A DNA stretch of 10,399 nucleotides from an uncultured Eubacterium sp. (GCA_905236295.1 CAJOQF010000268.1:1-10399), one strand, 5' to 3'; positions 1 through 6,852 are shown, numbered from the stretch's first letter. The notes: generated by a model from the letters alone, not told the origin. Translations and numbers: made by a program.

Positions 1-1508
1 GAAACGCATCTCTTCCGTACACGGGGAGCGCACAGCAACCGGCAGTTCCAGTCAAAGATACGGACGGAAACACTGTATCATCTGCAGGATATACAACTTC
101 GTATACAAACAATGTCAATATCGGATCCGCGACGGTTACGGTAAACGCAAAGGGCGTGGTAGGCGGAGTGACCTACAAGGGGTCGGCATACACTACATTT
201 AACATCACTGCCTGCACACTTTCGGACTCCAATGTCACCCTCTCCGACACAGCCTACATCTATGACGGCACGGCAAAGACCCCGACTGTCACGGTAAAAG
301 TAGGAGACAGGCCTCTGGTGCAGGGAACGGACTACACCTATGTTTATAACAACAATATCAGCGTGGGAACCGGATCGGTCACTGTGACCGGCAAGGGAAA
401 TTATACAGGCACGGCGACTCAGACGTTTACGATAATTGATGAAAACAATGCGAGCGTAAAGAAGCTTGAGAGTATGACCCTATCGTTTACCACGGCAACC
501 TACACCGGAAGTTCTATTATGCCGACGGTGACGGTAAAGGATGTAAACGGAAATATAGTACCGACGGCAGGATACTCAGTAGAGTATAAGAATAATATTA
601 ATGTGACAAATGCAAATTCGCTTGCGACGGTAACGGTAAAGGGTAAGGGCAGTCTGGTAAGCGGTTATTACTACTCGGGAACGCTCACATCTGATTTTAC
701 GATCACTAGAGCATCGCTGAGCGGAGCGACCATAAGCCTCTCGCAGTCAGCCTACACATATGACGGCACTCAGAAGATGCCGACTGTGACAGTTTCAAAA
801 AACAGCAGGACATTGACCCGCAACACAGACTATACACTTGAGTACTCAAATAACATCAACGTAGGAACAGCGACAGTGACAATTACTGGAATAGGAAACT
901 ATACCGGCACGGCCACAAAGCAGTTTACGATCAATGCGGCTTCCTCGTCGGATGATGGAAATGATAGTGGCTCAACAACCGATGAGAATCCATATAATGT
1001 AAGCTCGGTTGCGCTCTCATATAAGGTTGTGACGTATTCGGGAGGATCCAAAACACCTACAGTCACAGCGAGAAACACAAGCGGGGCAAAGATTTCCGAG
1101 ACATACTATGATGTGTATTATGATGACAATATAAATGTCGGTACGGCGACTGTCAGTATCCGGTTTACGGGATTATATGCTGATAATGGCACATACACCA
1201 GAGCATTTACGATAAGACCGAAGGGGACAGAATTAAAGTCCAACTTAAAGAGATATTCATCCTACAAGAAGGTAAGGATCTATATCAAGAAACAGAAAAC
1301 CCAGACCACAGGATATCAGATAAAGTATTCAAAGAAGATTGGGATGGGAAGCGCGAAGACGATCAGCGTTAAGAAATCGTCTTCGAGTGTTCTGCTTACA
1401 AACTTAAGCAAGGATGCACGTTATTATCTTAAGGTGCGCACATACAAGACCATTGATGGCGAGAGGATCTACTCCGCATGGTCGGGAAAATACCACTTTG
1501 ACAATTAA
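1..1508 (+). CDS. Surface protein with Ig-like repeats and FN3-like C-terminus (5' end missing)
   Basis: The frame is open from base 3 through the left edge, so the start lies outside the window; a GTG at 156 is only an internal Val codon. The visible ~500 residues hold about five repeats of 70-90 residues (roughly 1-220, 222-450, 450-717, 718-945, 1000-1230). Each follows the pattern Y-x-G-x-x-x-x-P-T-V-T-V, then D/G-Y, Y-x-N-N-I-x-V-G-T-A-T-V, and ends in G-T-x-T-x-x-F-T-I. This resembles bacterial Ig-like (MBG/YDG-type) stalk repeats. A Ser/Asp/Gly linker (946-999) separates repeats four and five. The last ~90 residues are basic and FN3-like (TGYQIKYS, YYLKVRTY, YSAWSGKY). No LPXTG or hydrophobic tail follows, so the protein is probably exported and held non-covalently. 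The N-terminus, which would show the functional domain and signal peptide, is not visible. The role as an adhesin or stalk is inferred. Confidence 0.85.
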   Translation, partial: NASLPYTGSAQQPAVPVKDTDGNTVSSAGYTTSYTNNVNIGSATVTVNAKGVVGGVTYKGSAYTTFNITACTLSDSNVTLSDTAYIYDGTAKTPTVTVKVGDRPLVQGTDYTYVYNNNISVGTGSVTVTGKGNYTGTATQTFTIIDENNASVKKLESMTLSFTTATYTGSSIMPTVTVKDVNGNIVPTAGYSVEYKNNINVTNANSLATVTVKGKGSLVSGYYYSGTLTSDFTITRASLSGATISLSQSAYTYDGTQKMPTVTVSKNSRTLTRNTDYTLEYSNNINVGTATVTITGIGNYTGTATKQFTINAASSSDDGNDSGSTTDENPYNVSSVALSYKVVTYSGGSKTPTVTARNTSGAKISETYYDVYYDDNINVGTATVSIRFTGLYADNGTYTRAFTIRPKGTELKSNLKRYSSYKKVRIYIKKQKTQTTGYQIKYSKKIGMGSAKTISVKKSSSSVLLTNLSKDARYYLKVRTYKTIDGERIYSAWSGKYHFDN

Positions 1509-1526
1509 ACAAAGCTGTTATAAAAT
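1498..1526 (+). promoter_or_regulatory. Near-consensus promoter overlapping the end of the surface gene
   Basis: TTGACA (1498-1503) and TAAAAT (1521-1526) are separated by exactly 17 bases: a perfect -35 and a 5/6 -10 for the housekeeping sigma factor. Initiation would fall near 1533, inside the left arm of the following hairpin. The only downstream gene on this strand is the tRNA-Ser, so this is its likely promoter. The -35 lies in the last codons of the surface gene, so chance cannot be excluded. Confidence 0.6.
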
Positions 1527-1527
1527 A

Positions 1528-1560
1528 AAGTCTGCCCGAAAGCTTACGGGCAGACTTTTT
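1528..1560 (+). terminator. Intrinsic terminator of the surface protein gene
   Basis: An 11-bp perfect stem (AAGTCTGCCCG at 1528-1538, CGGGCAGACTT at 1547-1557) closes an 8-base loop and runs into five Ts (1556-1560). It starts 20 nt after the stop codon. It should end the long surface-protein transcript. A transcript starting near 1533 would carry only the inner part of the stem. Confidence 0.85.
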
Positions 1561-1605
1561 AAATTGATGGCTGGAGAGTCTCCAAAGAGACCGATTTTGC
1601 TATTC

Positions 1606-1694
1606 GGAGTTGTACCCAAGCTGGCCGAAGGGACCGCACTCGAAATGCGGCAGGTCGCGTAAGCGGCGCGAGGGTTCAAATCCCTCCAACTCCG
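1606..1694 (+). tRNA. tRNA-Ser(CGA)
   Basis: An 89-nt cloverleaf can be drawn by hand. The acceptor stem is GGAGTTG (1606-1612) with CAACTCC (1687-1693) and discriminator G (1694). The D arm has a CCC/GGG stem. The anticodon arm is CCGCA-CTCGAAA-TGCGG, giving anticodon CGA for UCG codons. A long variable arm (GTCGC-GTAA-GCGGC), as expected of class II serine tRNAs, and a T arm (GAGGG-TTCAAAT-CCCTC) follow. The 3' CCA is not encoded. No clear terminator follows before the facing gene ends at 1736. Confidence 0.95.
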
Positions 1695-1735
1695 TTAATT
1701 CTATTCGCAGGGTACCGCCGTGCTATTGTATTTGT

Positions 1736-4402
1736 CTACTTCACTGCGATCTTGATGGTTTTTGTAACGCTTGAAGCCTTGTACTTTGAGGTTGCTTTCG
1801 CGCTTATCTTTACCTTAAGATTGTAATTGCCTTTCTTAAGTCCCTTCTTTACAGTGACTTTTCCTGACTTGTTTACAGAGATCTTTTTGCTGCCTGAGCT
1901 GACCTGCTTGAAAGTCAATGCGCCCTTGGCGGTAGCCTTGAGATTAAAGCTTACAGTCTTTTTCTTTAAATTCTTATACTTGAGGGTCTTCTTTGTAGTA
2001 TTAAGTTTTATAGTCTGTGCTTTCTTGGAAGAACTGCTTTTCTTGACCGTGATGGTAACAATATGAGTCTTTCCGCCTGCGGACTGATCCTCGGTGTAGG
2101 TGTATGTGTATCCGTTGTCATTTCCGGTAACGATCTTTCCGTAGTTTGCCTTCATGGTGAAGGTGTATCCGCTTGCAACGGTCACGTTGAAGCCGTAGGT
2201 TGTAAATGCCTGTCCGTCAACGGTTACGATGTCTGTTCCGATGGGATTTCCTGACTCGTCCTGTGCGATGAACTGTATCGGTGTGCCTGAGTAGAACTGG
2301 GTATCCTTTACAACGCCGTCTGCTTCTGCTCCTGATTTGTCAACTTCCGCAGTCTTAATTGTGATGTTTGAATCAACACTTCCCTTGATATCCTGTGTGC
2401 CGTATACATAGATGGTAACCGGCTTTGAAGCCTTGATAGCTGAGCCGCTCTCAACGGTTAAGTCGTTGATATACATAGCGTCGGCAATGCCTTCCGTGCC
2501 GTCTGCAAGATCAAGATTCCAGGTGGAATTGTTCTTTAAGGTAACGTTTACGGCGTTGTTTACCTGAGCGCTTGCTGTGTTGTACTGTGCGCCGATCACG
2601 CGGTAATCTGTAAGATTGCCCTTGCGGTAGTCGCCGTGAGTGTAACCCTCAAGAACAGTGCCGTTTGCCACGGTCTTGTTGTTCTGATCCATATGTGTGC
2701 CATATGAAGATGAGATGGTTCCGGTGAGGGTTGCTGCGTCGAGAGTGACATTTAATGCCTCGCGCTTGTTGTAAATATTGTTCCAGATGTTTCCGTCATA
2801 GCTTCCGTTTTTGAGGGTTGCGTTGCTGTCAGCGATGGTGGTGTTTGTGTATTTTGCGTTGTTGCCCTGATCGTCGATCGTGTATGTGGTATTGCCCGGA
2901 TTACCCGCATCATCTGACTCAACAAGTTCTACGAGCGTTCCACCGTAGTTGTGATCGTCCCCGAGATCGATATCAGCGTTGTCGAAGACAACGTTTGTGT
3001 AGCCTTCGTTTGCTGCGCCGGATTTGATCTGTACAACAGTGTCTTCTGCCTCAACCTTTGAATCCTTGATGGAGATCGTGCCGCCGTTGTTCTGCTGGGT
3101 CATAATGGCGATCCTTCCGGAGTCGAGGGTGGAATTTGTGTAGTAAGCGGATGACTGCTGAGAAGCCATGATCTGTACATAGTCGTCAGAGTAGAATTTT
3201 ACATTGTCGAATTTGTCATATACTCCGGAATCAGCGTATGCTACATATCCTGAGCCTGTCTGCTTGAATCCGTATTTCACTCCGTTTACAGTCTTGACTG
3301 CATCATAGTTTGCCTCGTTTTCTGCGGCACTCATAACGCTTACGCTTCCGATGCCGGCAACGACATTTGATACGTCAAGGGCATATGTGCCGGTGTTGCT
3401 GTACGCCTCGCCTGAATCGGTGGAGAGCACTCCCCATCCGGATGAAACTATCAATGAATCAGTGTATTTTCCCTGACCTGCTCCGAGAATGTTGGTTGCG
3501 CGGACGGTTCCCTCGATTCCGAGAGCGAAAGGAGTTCTCTTCATCATCGGTACGACAAGGGCATCATATTCTGCATCGGTGTCAGTGCCCTCCTCGGTAT
3601 AGATAACCGAGTCATCAATATTTAACACGCCGCTTTCTTTAGCGGCAGCGGCGGTGCGGATCACGCCGGCAGTGTGGATGTAGGAATTGTTTAAAGATAC
3701 GTTCGCGCTTCCCTGAGCGAGGATCACTGCGGCCTCACCCTGAAAATCGTTTGCGCCGTCACCGAGTGCCTCGAAGTTTACCTTGTTGATGATAAACGGT
3801 GAACTGTCTACAGTCACGCCGTTAAAGAATGCACCGTTTGATACCAGGCTTCCGTCTGACATCCCGGTTGCCGAATACTTAACATTTGTAAGGAGAGATG
3901 GGATGGTCTCGTTGTCGTTGATCTTTCCGTTTTCAACCTTGAGCGCCTGTCTGAATGTGTACTGCGCATCATTTCCTGCCATGTTCATGAACTTTGCAAA
4001 TTCTTTGTGCTCAACTGTTCCGGCAGTGGTCTCAAATGAGTAGGTTCCGGCTTTCAGTTTGGTTTTGCCGTCTATGTAGTCGATAATGTCTTCCTGTTGT
4101 TCGTTCACAACCAGAGTCAATACGCCCTGTGTGCCGTTGATCGTATCGGCTGTGTAGGTCTCTGTCTTTCCGTCGTCTGTTGTAACAGTTACGGAAGTGA
4201 TGTTCGTTGAGGCTGACGGGGAGTTTATCGTGTCGTTGTCCGTCGCGTGCGTCTCAACGTACTTTGAGCCGGTGGTGTAGGCTGTGATGGTGCCGTTTAC
4301 CGAGCCGCCGGCTGATGTGCTTGCCATGGCAGTCATAGGAGCGGCGATCACGCTCATCACTGTAGCTAAGGCAAGAACTTTAGCAAACATTTTTCTTTTC
4401 AT
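1736..4402 (-). CDS. Secreted beta-helix-like surface protein with lysine-rich C-terminal domain
   Basis: An 888-residue protein begins with a clear signal peptide: KRK, a hydrophobic core to about residue 22, and a likely cut after AMA near residue 27. AAAAGGAGG (complement of 4409-4417) lies 6 nt before the ATG and fixes the start. The body (about 30-785) is rich in Asn, Ser, Thr, Asp and Gly. Short strand-like pieces such as TNSTLDSGRIAIMTQ, GTISIKDSKVEAEDTVVQI and TNVVFDNADIDLG recur, as in right-handed parallel beta-helix proteins. The fold is inferred; no catalytic residues could be assigned, so it may be an adhesin or a carbohydrate-active enzyme. The last 102 residues (787-888) contain 31 Lys and no Asp or Glu, and resemble the lysine-rich Ig-like domains of clostridial surface proteins. 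There is no LPXTG or S-layer homology motif, so charge-based cell-wall binding is plausible. The gene is monocistronic and converges on the tRNA gene. Confidence 0.9.
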   Translation of the reverse strand: MKRKMFAKVLALATVMSVIAAPMTAMASTSAGGSVNGTITAYTTGSKYVETHATDNDTINSPSASTNITSVTVTTDDGKTETYTADTINGTQGVLTLVVNEQQEDIIDYIDGKTKLKAGTYSFETTAGTVEHKEFAKFMNMAGNDAQYTFRQALKVENGKINDNETIPSLLTNVKYSATGMSDGSLVSNGAFFNGVTVDSSPFIINKVNFEALGDGANDFQGEAAVILAQGSANVSLNNSYIHTAGVIRTAAAAKESGVLNIDDSVIYTEEGTDTDAEYDALVVPMMKRTPFALGIEGTVRATNILGAGQGKYTDSLIVSSGWGVLSTDSGEAYSNTGTYALDVSNVVAGIGSVSVMSAAENEANYDAVKTVNGVKYGFKQTGSGYVAYADSGVYDKFDNVKFYSDDYVQIMASQQSSAYYTNSTLDSGRIAIMTQQNNGGTISIKDSKVEAEDTVVQIKSGAANEGYTNVVFDNADIDLGDDHNYGGTLVELVESDDAGNPGNTTYTIDDQGNNAKYTNTTIADSNATLKNGSYDGNIWNNIYNKREALNVTLDAATLTGTISSSYGTHMDQNNKTVANGTVLEGYTHGDYRKGNLTDYRVIGAQYNTASAQVNNAVNVTLKNNSTWNLDLADGTEGIADAMYINDLTVESGSAIKASKPVTIYVYGTQDIKGSVDSNITIKTAEVDKSGAEADGVVKDTQFYSGTPIQFIAQDESGNPIGTDIVTVDGQAFTTYGFNVTVASGYTFTMKANYGKIVTGNDNGYTYTYTEDQSAGGKTHIVTITVKKSSSSKKAQTIKLNTTKKTLKYKNLKKKTVSFNLKATAKGALTFKQVSSGSKKISVNKSGKVTVKKGLKKGNYNLKVKISAKATSKYKASSVTKTIKIAVK

Positions 4403-4419
4403 TAATTTCCTCCTTTTCC

Positions 4420-4443
4420 GACTTTTTTACATGTTAAAAAGTC
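4420..4443. repeat. 24-bp imperfect palindrome by the surface-gene ribosome binding site
   Basis: GACTTTTT (4420-4427) pairs with AAAAAGTC (4436-4443) around a centre containing ACATGT, with one T-T mismatch. It ends 3 bases from the AAAAGGAGG of the 888-residue protein gene. It could be a repressor operator or an mRNA hairpin limiting ribosome access. It could not be a terminator for that gene, as it lies upstream of it. Confidence 0.5.
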
Positions 4444-4556
4444 AAACAATTTTGCTTCGTGTTTGCAATTATTTCATAATTTTCAGACATTTAACACGTA
4501 ATTATTTTTGAAAAGTTGGGCAGAAATTTTGTCGGTGAAAAGAGGGACGCAACAAA

Positions 4557-4573
4557 TATTATCTTAGATAATA
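4557..4573. repeat. 17-bp perfect palindrome upstream of maf
   Basis: Arms TATTATCT (4557-4564) and AGATAATA (4566-4573) flank a single T at 4565. The size and symmetry suit a dimeric repressor. It lies where the -35 would be if AATAAT at 4588 is the maf -10. High AT content makes chance palindromes more likely. Confidence 0.4.
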
Positions 4574-4602
4574 AATGCTTAATTTGTAATAATCAGGGAA
4601 AT

Positions 4603-4623
4603 ATGTTAGAGTCAATGCCATGA
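4603..4623 (+). CDS. Possible 6-codon leader peptide overlapping the maf start
   Basis: ATG-TTA-GAG-TCA-ATG-CCA-TGA encodes MLESMP. Its stop (4621-4623) overlaps the maf ATG (4620-4622) as ATGA, the classic arrangement for translational coupling. A modest Shine-Dalgarno-like AGGGA (4595-4599) lies 3 nt before its ATG. maf has no comparable site of its own. The ORF is so short that chance remains likely. Confidence 0.3.
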   Translation: MLESMP

Positions 4624-5180
4624 GTGAAATTATTTTGGCGAGCGCCTCCCCGAGACGGAGAGAGCTGCTTGAAATGTTGGGATTGGAATTTGAGATAGAC
4701 ACCGCGGATATTAATGAAAAGATCGGCATCACAGAGCCGGAGAAGCTGGTGCAGGAGCTCTCTTACAGGAAGGCGGCGGCAGTTGCCGCACATCACCCGG
4801 ATTCGATAGTGATCGGCGCGGATACTGTGGTGGCGTTGGACGGAGTGATCATGGGCAAGCCGACCGATGAGAAGGATGCGCTTAAGATGTTAAAACTTCT
4901 CTCCGGCAGGACGCATCAGGTTTTTACCGGAGTGACGATAATCCACAGTGGAGTTACTACATTTGCCGAGTGCACACATGTGACAATGTTTGAAAATGAT
5001 GAGGAACTCCTTAAAGCCTACATAAGGACCGGCGAGCCCATGGATAAGGCGGGAGCCTACGGGATTCAGGGCAAGGGCTGTGTGCTGGTAAAAAAATTCT
5101 GGGGAGATTACTTTAATGTGGTCGGGCTTCCGGTGGCACGGGTTTACCGCGAGCTTATGAGTATAGGAAAAGCATTTTGA
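4620..5180 (+). CDS. maf: Maf family nucleotide pyrophosphatase (dTTP/UTP type)
   Basis: The 186-residue protein has the full Maf length. Hallmarks are SASPRRR (residues 8-14), the catalytic-region IGADTVV (65-71, with D68), GKPTD (79-83), SGRTHQV (95-101) and GEPMDKAGAYGIQGKG (138-153). Maf proteins split nucleoside triphosphates to monophosphates plus pyrophosphate in the cytoplasm, cleansing pools of modified nucleotides; B. subtilis Maf has been linked to septum formation. SPRR and AYGIQG match the YhdE/B. subtilis Maf branch (dTTP and UTP) rather than the YceF branch (m7GTP); this specificity is inferred from motifs. The start at 4620 is fixed by homology to the first strand (IILASAS), because an ATG at 4615 stops after two codons. 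Its ribosome binding site is poor (see the leader ORF). The RNA methyltransferase follows after 13 nt, so the two are probably co-transcribed. Confidence 0.95.
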   Translation: MSEIILASASPRRRELLEMLGLEFEIDTADINEKIGITEPEKLVQELSYRKAAAVAAHHPDSIVIGADTVVALDGVIMGKPTDEKDALKMLKLLSGRTHQVFTGVTIIHSGVTTFAECTHVTMFENDEELLKAYIRTGEPMDKAGAYGIQGKGCVLVKKFWGDYFNVVGLPVARVYRELMSIGKAF

Positions 5181-5193
5181 AACGGAGCAGATA

Positions 5194-6336
5194 ATGGATC
5201 AGTTTGAGATAATCGCGCCCTGTCATTTCGGACTTGAGGCGGTGTTAAAAAGAGAGATAATAGACCTTGGATATGAGATAAGCGAGGTCATGGACGGCAG
5301 AGTCACCTTTATCGGTGATGCGGATGCTGTCTGCAGGATGAATATATGCTCGCGCACGGCGGAGCGATTTCTTGTAAAACTCGGAAGCTTTAAGGCGGAG
5401 AGTTTTGAGGAGCTGTTCCAGGGGACTAAGGCTTTGCCACTGGAGCAGTTTATCCCGAAAAACGGAAAATTCTGGGTGACAAAGGCGGCGAGCATAAAGA
5501 GCGCACTTGTCTCGGTGCCTGATATTCAGTCCGTGATGAAGAAAGCGATGGTAGAAAGACTCGGTGAAGTCTATGGTATAAAATGGTTCGAGGAGGACGG
5601 AGCTTCCTATCCGATACGTGTCTTTATAAATAAGGATGAGGTTACGGTCGGCCTTGATGCGAGCGGTGAGTCGCTTCACAAGAGAGGATACAGACTTTTG
5701 AAGGCAAAGGCGCCTCTGCAGGAGAATCTCGCGGCATCGCTGATCATGCTTACCCCGTGGAAAAAAGACCGCATCCTTGTCGATCCGTTTTGTGGTAGCG
5801 GCACATTTGCGATAGAGGCTGCGATGATGGCGGCAAATATTGCGCCCGGAGTCGGAAGGGAATTCACATCGATGAAGTGGGACAACTTTATTCCGAAGAA
5901 TCTGTGGAAAGATGCAAGGGAGGAAGCGCTCGACGAGGAAGACAGACATATAAAGACCGATATTCAGGCATACGATATCGATGCTGATATAATAAAGGCT
6001 GCCAGGGAGAATGCAAGGCTTGCCGGAGTGGATGATCTCATTCATTTCCAGGTCAGGGATGTTGCCGACCTCTCTCATCCGGGGCAGTATGGATTTATCA
6101 TAACCAACCCGCCCTACGGTGAGAGACTTGAGGAGAAGGAAAACCTGCCGGCTCTCTACAAGACCATTGGCGAAAGATACCGTCAGCTTAAGAACTGGTC
6201 GATGTATCTGATCACATCGTATGAGGATGCACAAAGATATATCGGAAGAAAGGCTGATAAGAACCGAAAGATATACAACGGAATGTTAAAGGCCTACTAT
6301 TTGCAATATATGGGGCCGAAGCCTCCGAGAAGATAA
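5194..6336 (+). CDS. THUMP-domain class I SAM-dependent RNA methyltransferase (YpsC/RlmL-like)
   Basis: The 380-residue protein is close in length to B. subtilis YpsC and to the N-terminal RlmL half of E. coli RlmKL. An N-terminal ferredoxin-like/THUMP region (about 5-155) should bind RNA. The Rossmann methyltransferase domain (about 160-375) shows the SAM-binding motif DPFCGSGT (197-204) and the catalytic NPPYGERL (305-312) typical of guanine-N2 or adenine-N6 RNA/DNA methylases. LHKRGYR (161-167) and PLQENLAA (174-181) are family signatures. By homology it probably makes m2G in 23S rRNA; the exact base cannot be read from the sequence. GGAG (5184-5187) lies 6 nt before the ATG. The gene is the last of the maf operon, and its stop codon lies in the A-run of the following hairpin. 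Confidence 0.92.
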   Translation: MDQFEIIAPCHFGLEAVLKREIIDLGYEISEVMDGRVTFIGDADAVCRMNICSRTAERFLVKLGSFKAESFEELFQGTKALPLEQFIPKNGKFWVTKAASIKSALVSVPDIQSVMKKAMVERLGEVYGIKWFEEDGASYPIRVFINKDEVTVGLDASGESLHKRGYRLLKAKAPLQENLAASLIMLTPWKKDRILVDPFCGSGTFAIEAAMMAANIAPGVGREFTSMKWDNFIPKNLWKDAREEALDEEDRHIKTDIQAYDIDADIIKAARENARLAGVDDLIHFQVRDVADLSHPGQYGFIITNPPYGERLEEKENLPALYKTIGERYRQLKNWSMYLITSYEDAQRYIGRKADKNRKIYNGMLKAYYLQYMGPKPPRR

Positions 6337-6370
6337 AAAATGAGCTTGCCGTTTGGCAAGCTCGTTTGCT
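6335..6370. terminator. Bidirectional intrinsic terminator
   Basis: A perfect 9-bp stem (GAGCTTGCC at 6342-6350, GGCAAGCTC at 6355-6363) closes a GTTT loop. Read on the minus strand it is followed by ATTTTTT, an ideal terminator 25 nt past the DtxR-family stop codon. On the plus strand the tail (GTTTGCTTTC) is poorer but probably still serves the maf operon. Confidence 0.85.
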
Positions 6371-6388
6371 TTCGGTATTAAGTTTTGT

Positions 6389-6763
6389 TCAGTCTGCGGG
6401 ATGCGCAGCAACGTATTTTTTGAGGGCTTCAAAGCTCTCGGGGCTGAGTACATGCTCTATGCGGCACGCATCTTCCACTGCGATATCCTCGGGAACACCG
6501 ATGGAGTGCAGCCAATTGCTGACAAATTCGTGTTTTTCGTAGGTCCTCTCAGCGATCTCGCGACCTTCATCTGTCAGGAAGATAAATCCTGAATTGTCAA
6601 CGATTATCAGTTTCTTCTCGCGCAGGTGTTTCATCGCAACGCTTATGCTTGATTTTTTGAAATCCATCTCGTTTGCAATGTCGACGGAGCGAACAACCGG
6701 AAGTCTGCGGGAAAGAAGAAGTATTGTCTCTAAATAATTTTCTGATGATTCACTTGTCTTCAA
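6389..6763 (-). CDS. DtxR-family metal-dependent transcriptional repressor (short form)
   Basis: The frame opens at an ATG at 6790, but GGAGG (complement of 6772-6776) lies inside it, 8 nt before a TTG at 6763. Starting at the TTG gives MKTSESSENYLETI, the usual family N-terminus, and 124 residues. Residues 1-65 form the winged helix (SVDIANEMDFKKSSISVAMKHL is the helix-turn-helix; the wing follows). Residues 66-124 form the dimer and metal domain. By comparison with remembered DtxR and MntR sequences, likely ligands are N9 (Asp in MntR), E12, H78, C100, E103 and H104. The ACRIEHVLS stretch matches DtxR, which has Cys where MntR has Glu, suggesting iron rather than manganese sensing; this is inference. 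The C-terminal SH3-like domain of full DtxR/IdeR is absent. With metal bound, such proteins repress iron uptake genes such as feo; none is present here. The promoter region is shared with the divergent kinase. Confidence 0.88.
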   Translation of the reverse strand: MKTSESSENYLETILLLSRRLPVVRSVDIANEMDFKKSSISVAMKHLREKKLIIVDNSGFIFLTDEGREIAERTYEKHEFVSNWLHSIGVPEDIAVEDACRIEHVLSPESFEALKKYVAAHPAD

Positions 6764-6812
6764 AAATCTTACCTCCACATATATTGTCATCTGTGTTCGA
6801 TGACGGTCTTAC

Positions 6813-6831
6813 TTTGGTTAGAGTAAGTTAA
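6813..6831. promoter_or_regulatory. Possible DtxR-like operator in the repressor's leader
   Basis: TTTGGTTAG-A-GTAAGTTAA agrees with the remembered DtxR consensus TWAGGTTAGSCTAACCTWA at 14 of 19 positions; the left half-site matches 8 of 9. It overlaps an inverted repeat CTTACT (6808-6813) / AGTAAG (6822-6827) and a palindrome AAGTTAACTT. It lies about 15-33 nt downstream of the predicted repressor start of transcription, where binding would block elongation or initiation. Confidence 0.35.
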
Positions 6832-6852
6832 CTTCTGTAATAAATATCTAAT

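Larger units (their letters stand above)
4403..4619. promoter_or_regulatory. Divergent intergenic region with two palindromes
   Basis: This AT-rich 217 bases separates the minus-strand surface gene from maf. It holds the surface-gene ribosome binding site (4409-4417), an imperfect palindrome next to it (4420-4443), a second perfect palindrome (4557-4573), and a possible extended -10 (TG at 4585-4586 plus AATAAT at 4588-4593) for maf without a good -35. No strong sigma-A promoter was found for the surface gene; the best minus-strand pair, TTACGT-N17-TATGAA (4501 to 4473), is weak. Confidence 0.45.

Noticed and set aside
1566..1605. Possible tRNA remnant or regulatory hairpin before the tRNA (GGAGAGTCTCC palindrome at 1573-1583, CCGA/TCGG pair at 1592-1608)
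   Set aside because: No complete cloverleaf arms can be built, and the short palindrome alone does not support an RNA gene or a T-box-like element.
1414..1662. 82-residue plus-strand frame running through the terminator and into the tRNA gene
   Set aside because: It overlaps the surface gene in another frame, crosses a terminator and reads into a tRNA, so it is not credible as a gene.
1600..1707. Direct repeat CTATTCG at 1600-1606 and 1701-1707 flanking the tRNA, as a possible insertion footprint or att site
   Set aside because: Seven bases recur by chance in AT-rich DNA, the interval is just the tRNA gene, and no integrase or mobile gene is present.
5245..6234. 329-residue open frame on the minus strand opposite the RNA methyltransferase gene
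   Set aside because: The plus-strand frame carries intact THUMP and methyltransferase motifs. The antisense frame has no recognisable domain and a Cys/Arg-rich composition typical of shadow translation.
6399..6763. MntR (manganese) assignment for the DtxR-family protein
   Set aside because: The metal site reads C-x-x-E-H, as in DtxR, whereas MntR has Glu at the Cys position. The general family call was kept because metal specificity cannot be proved from sequence alone.
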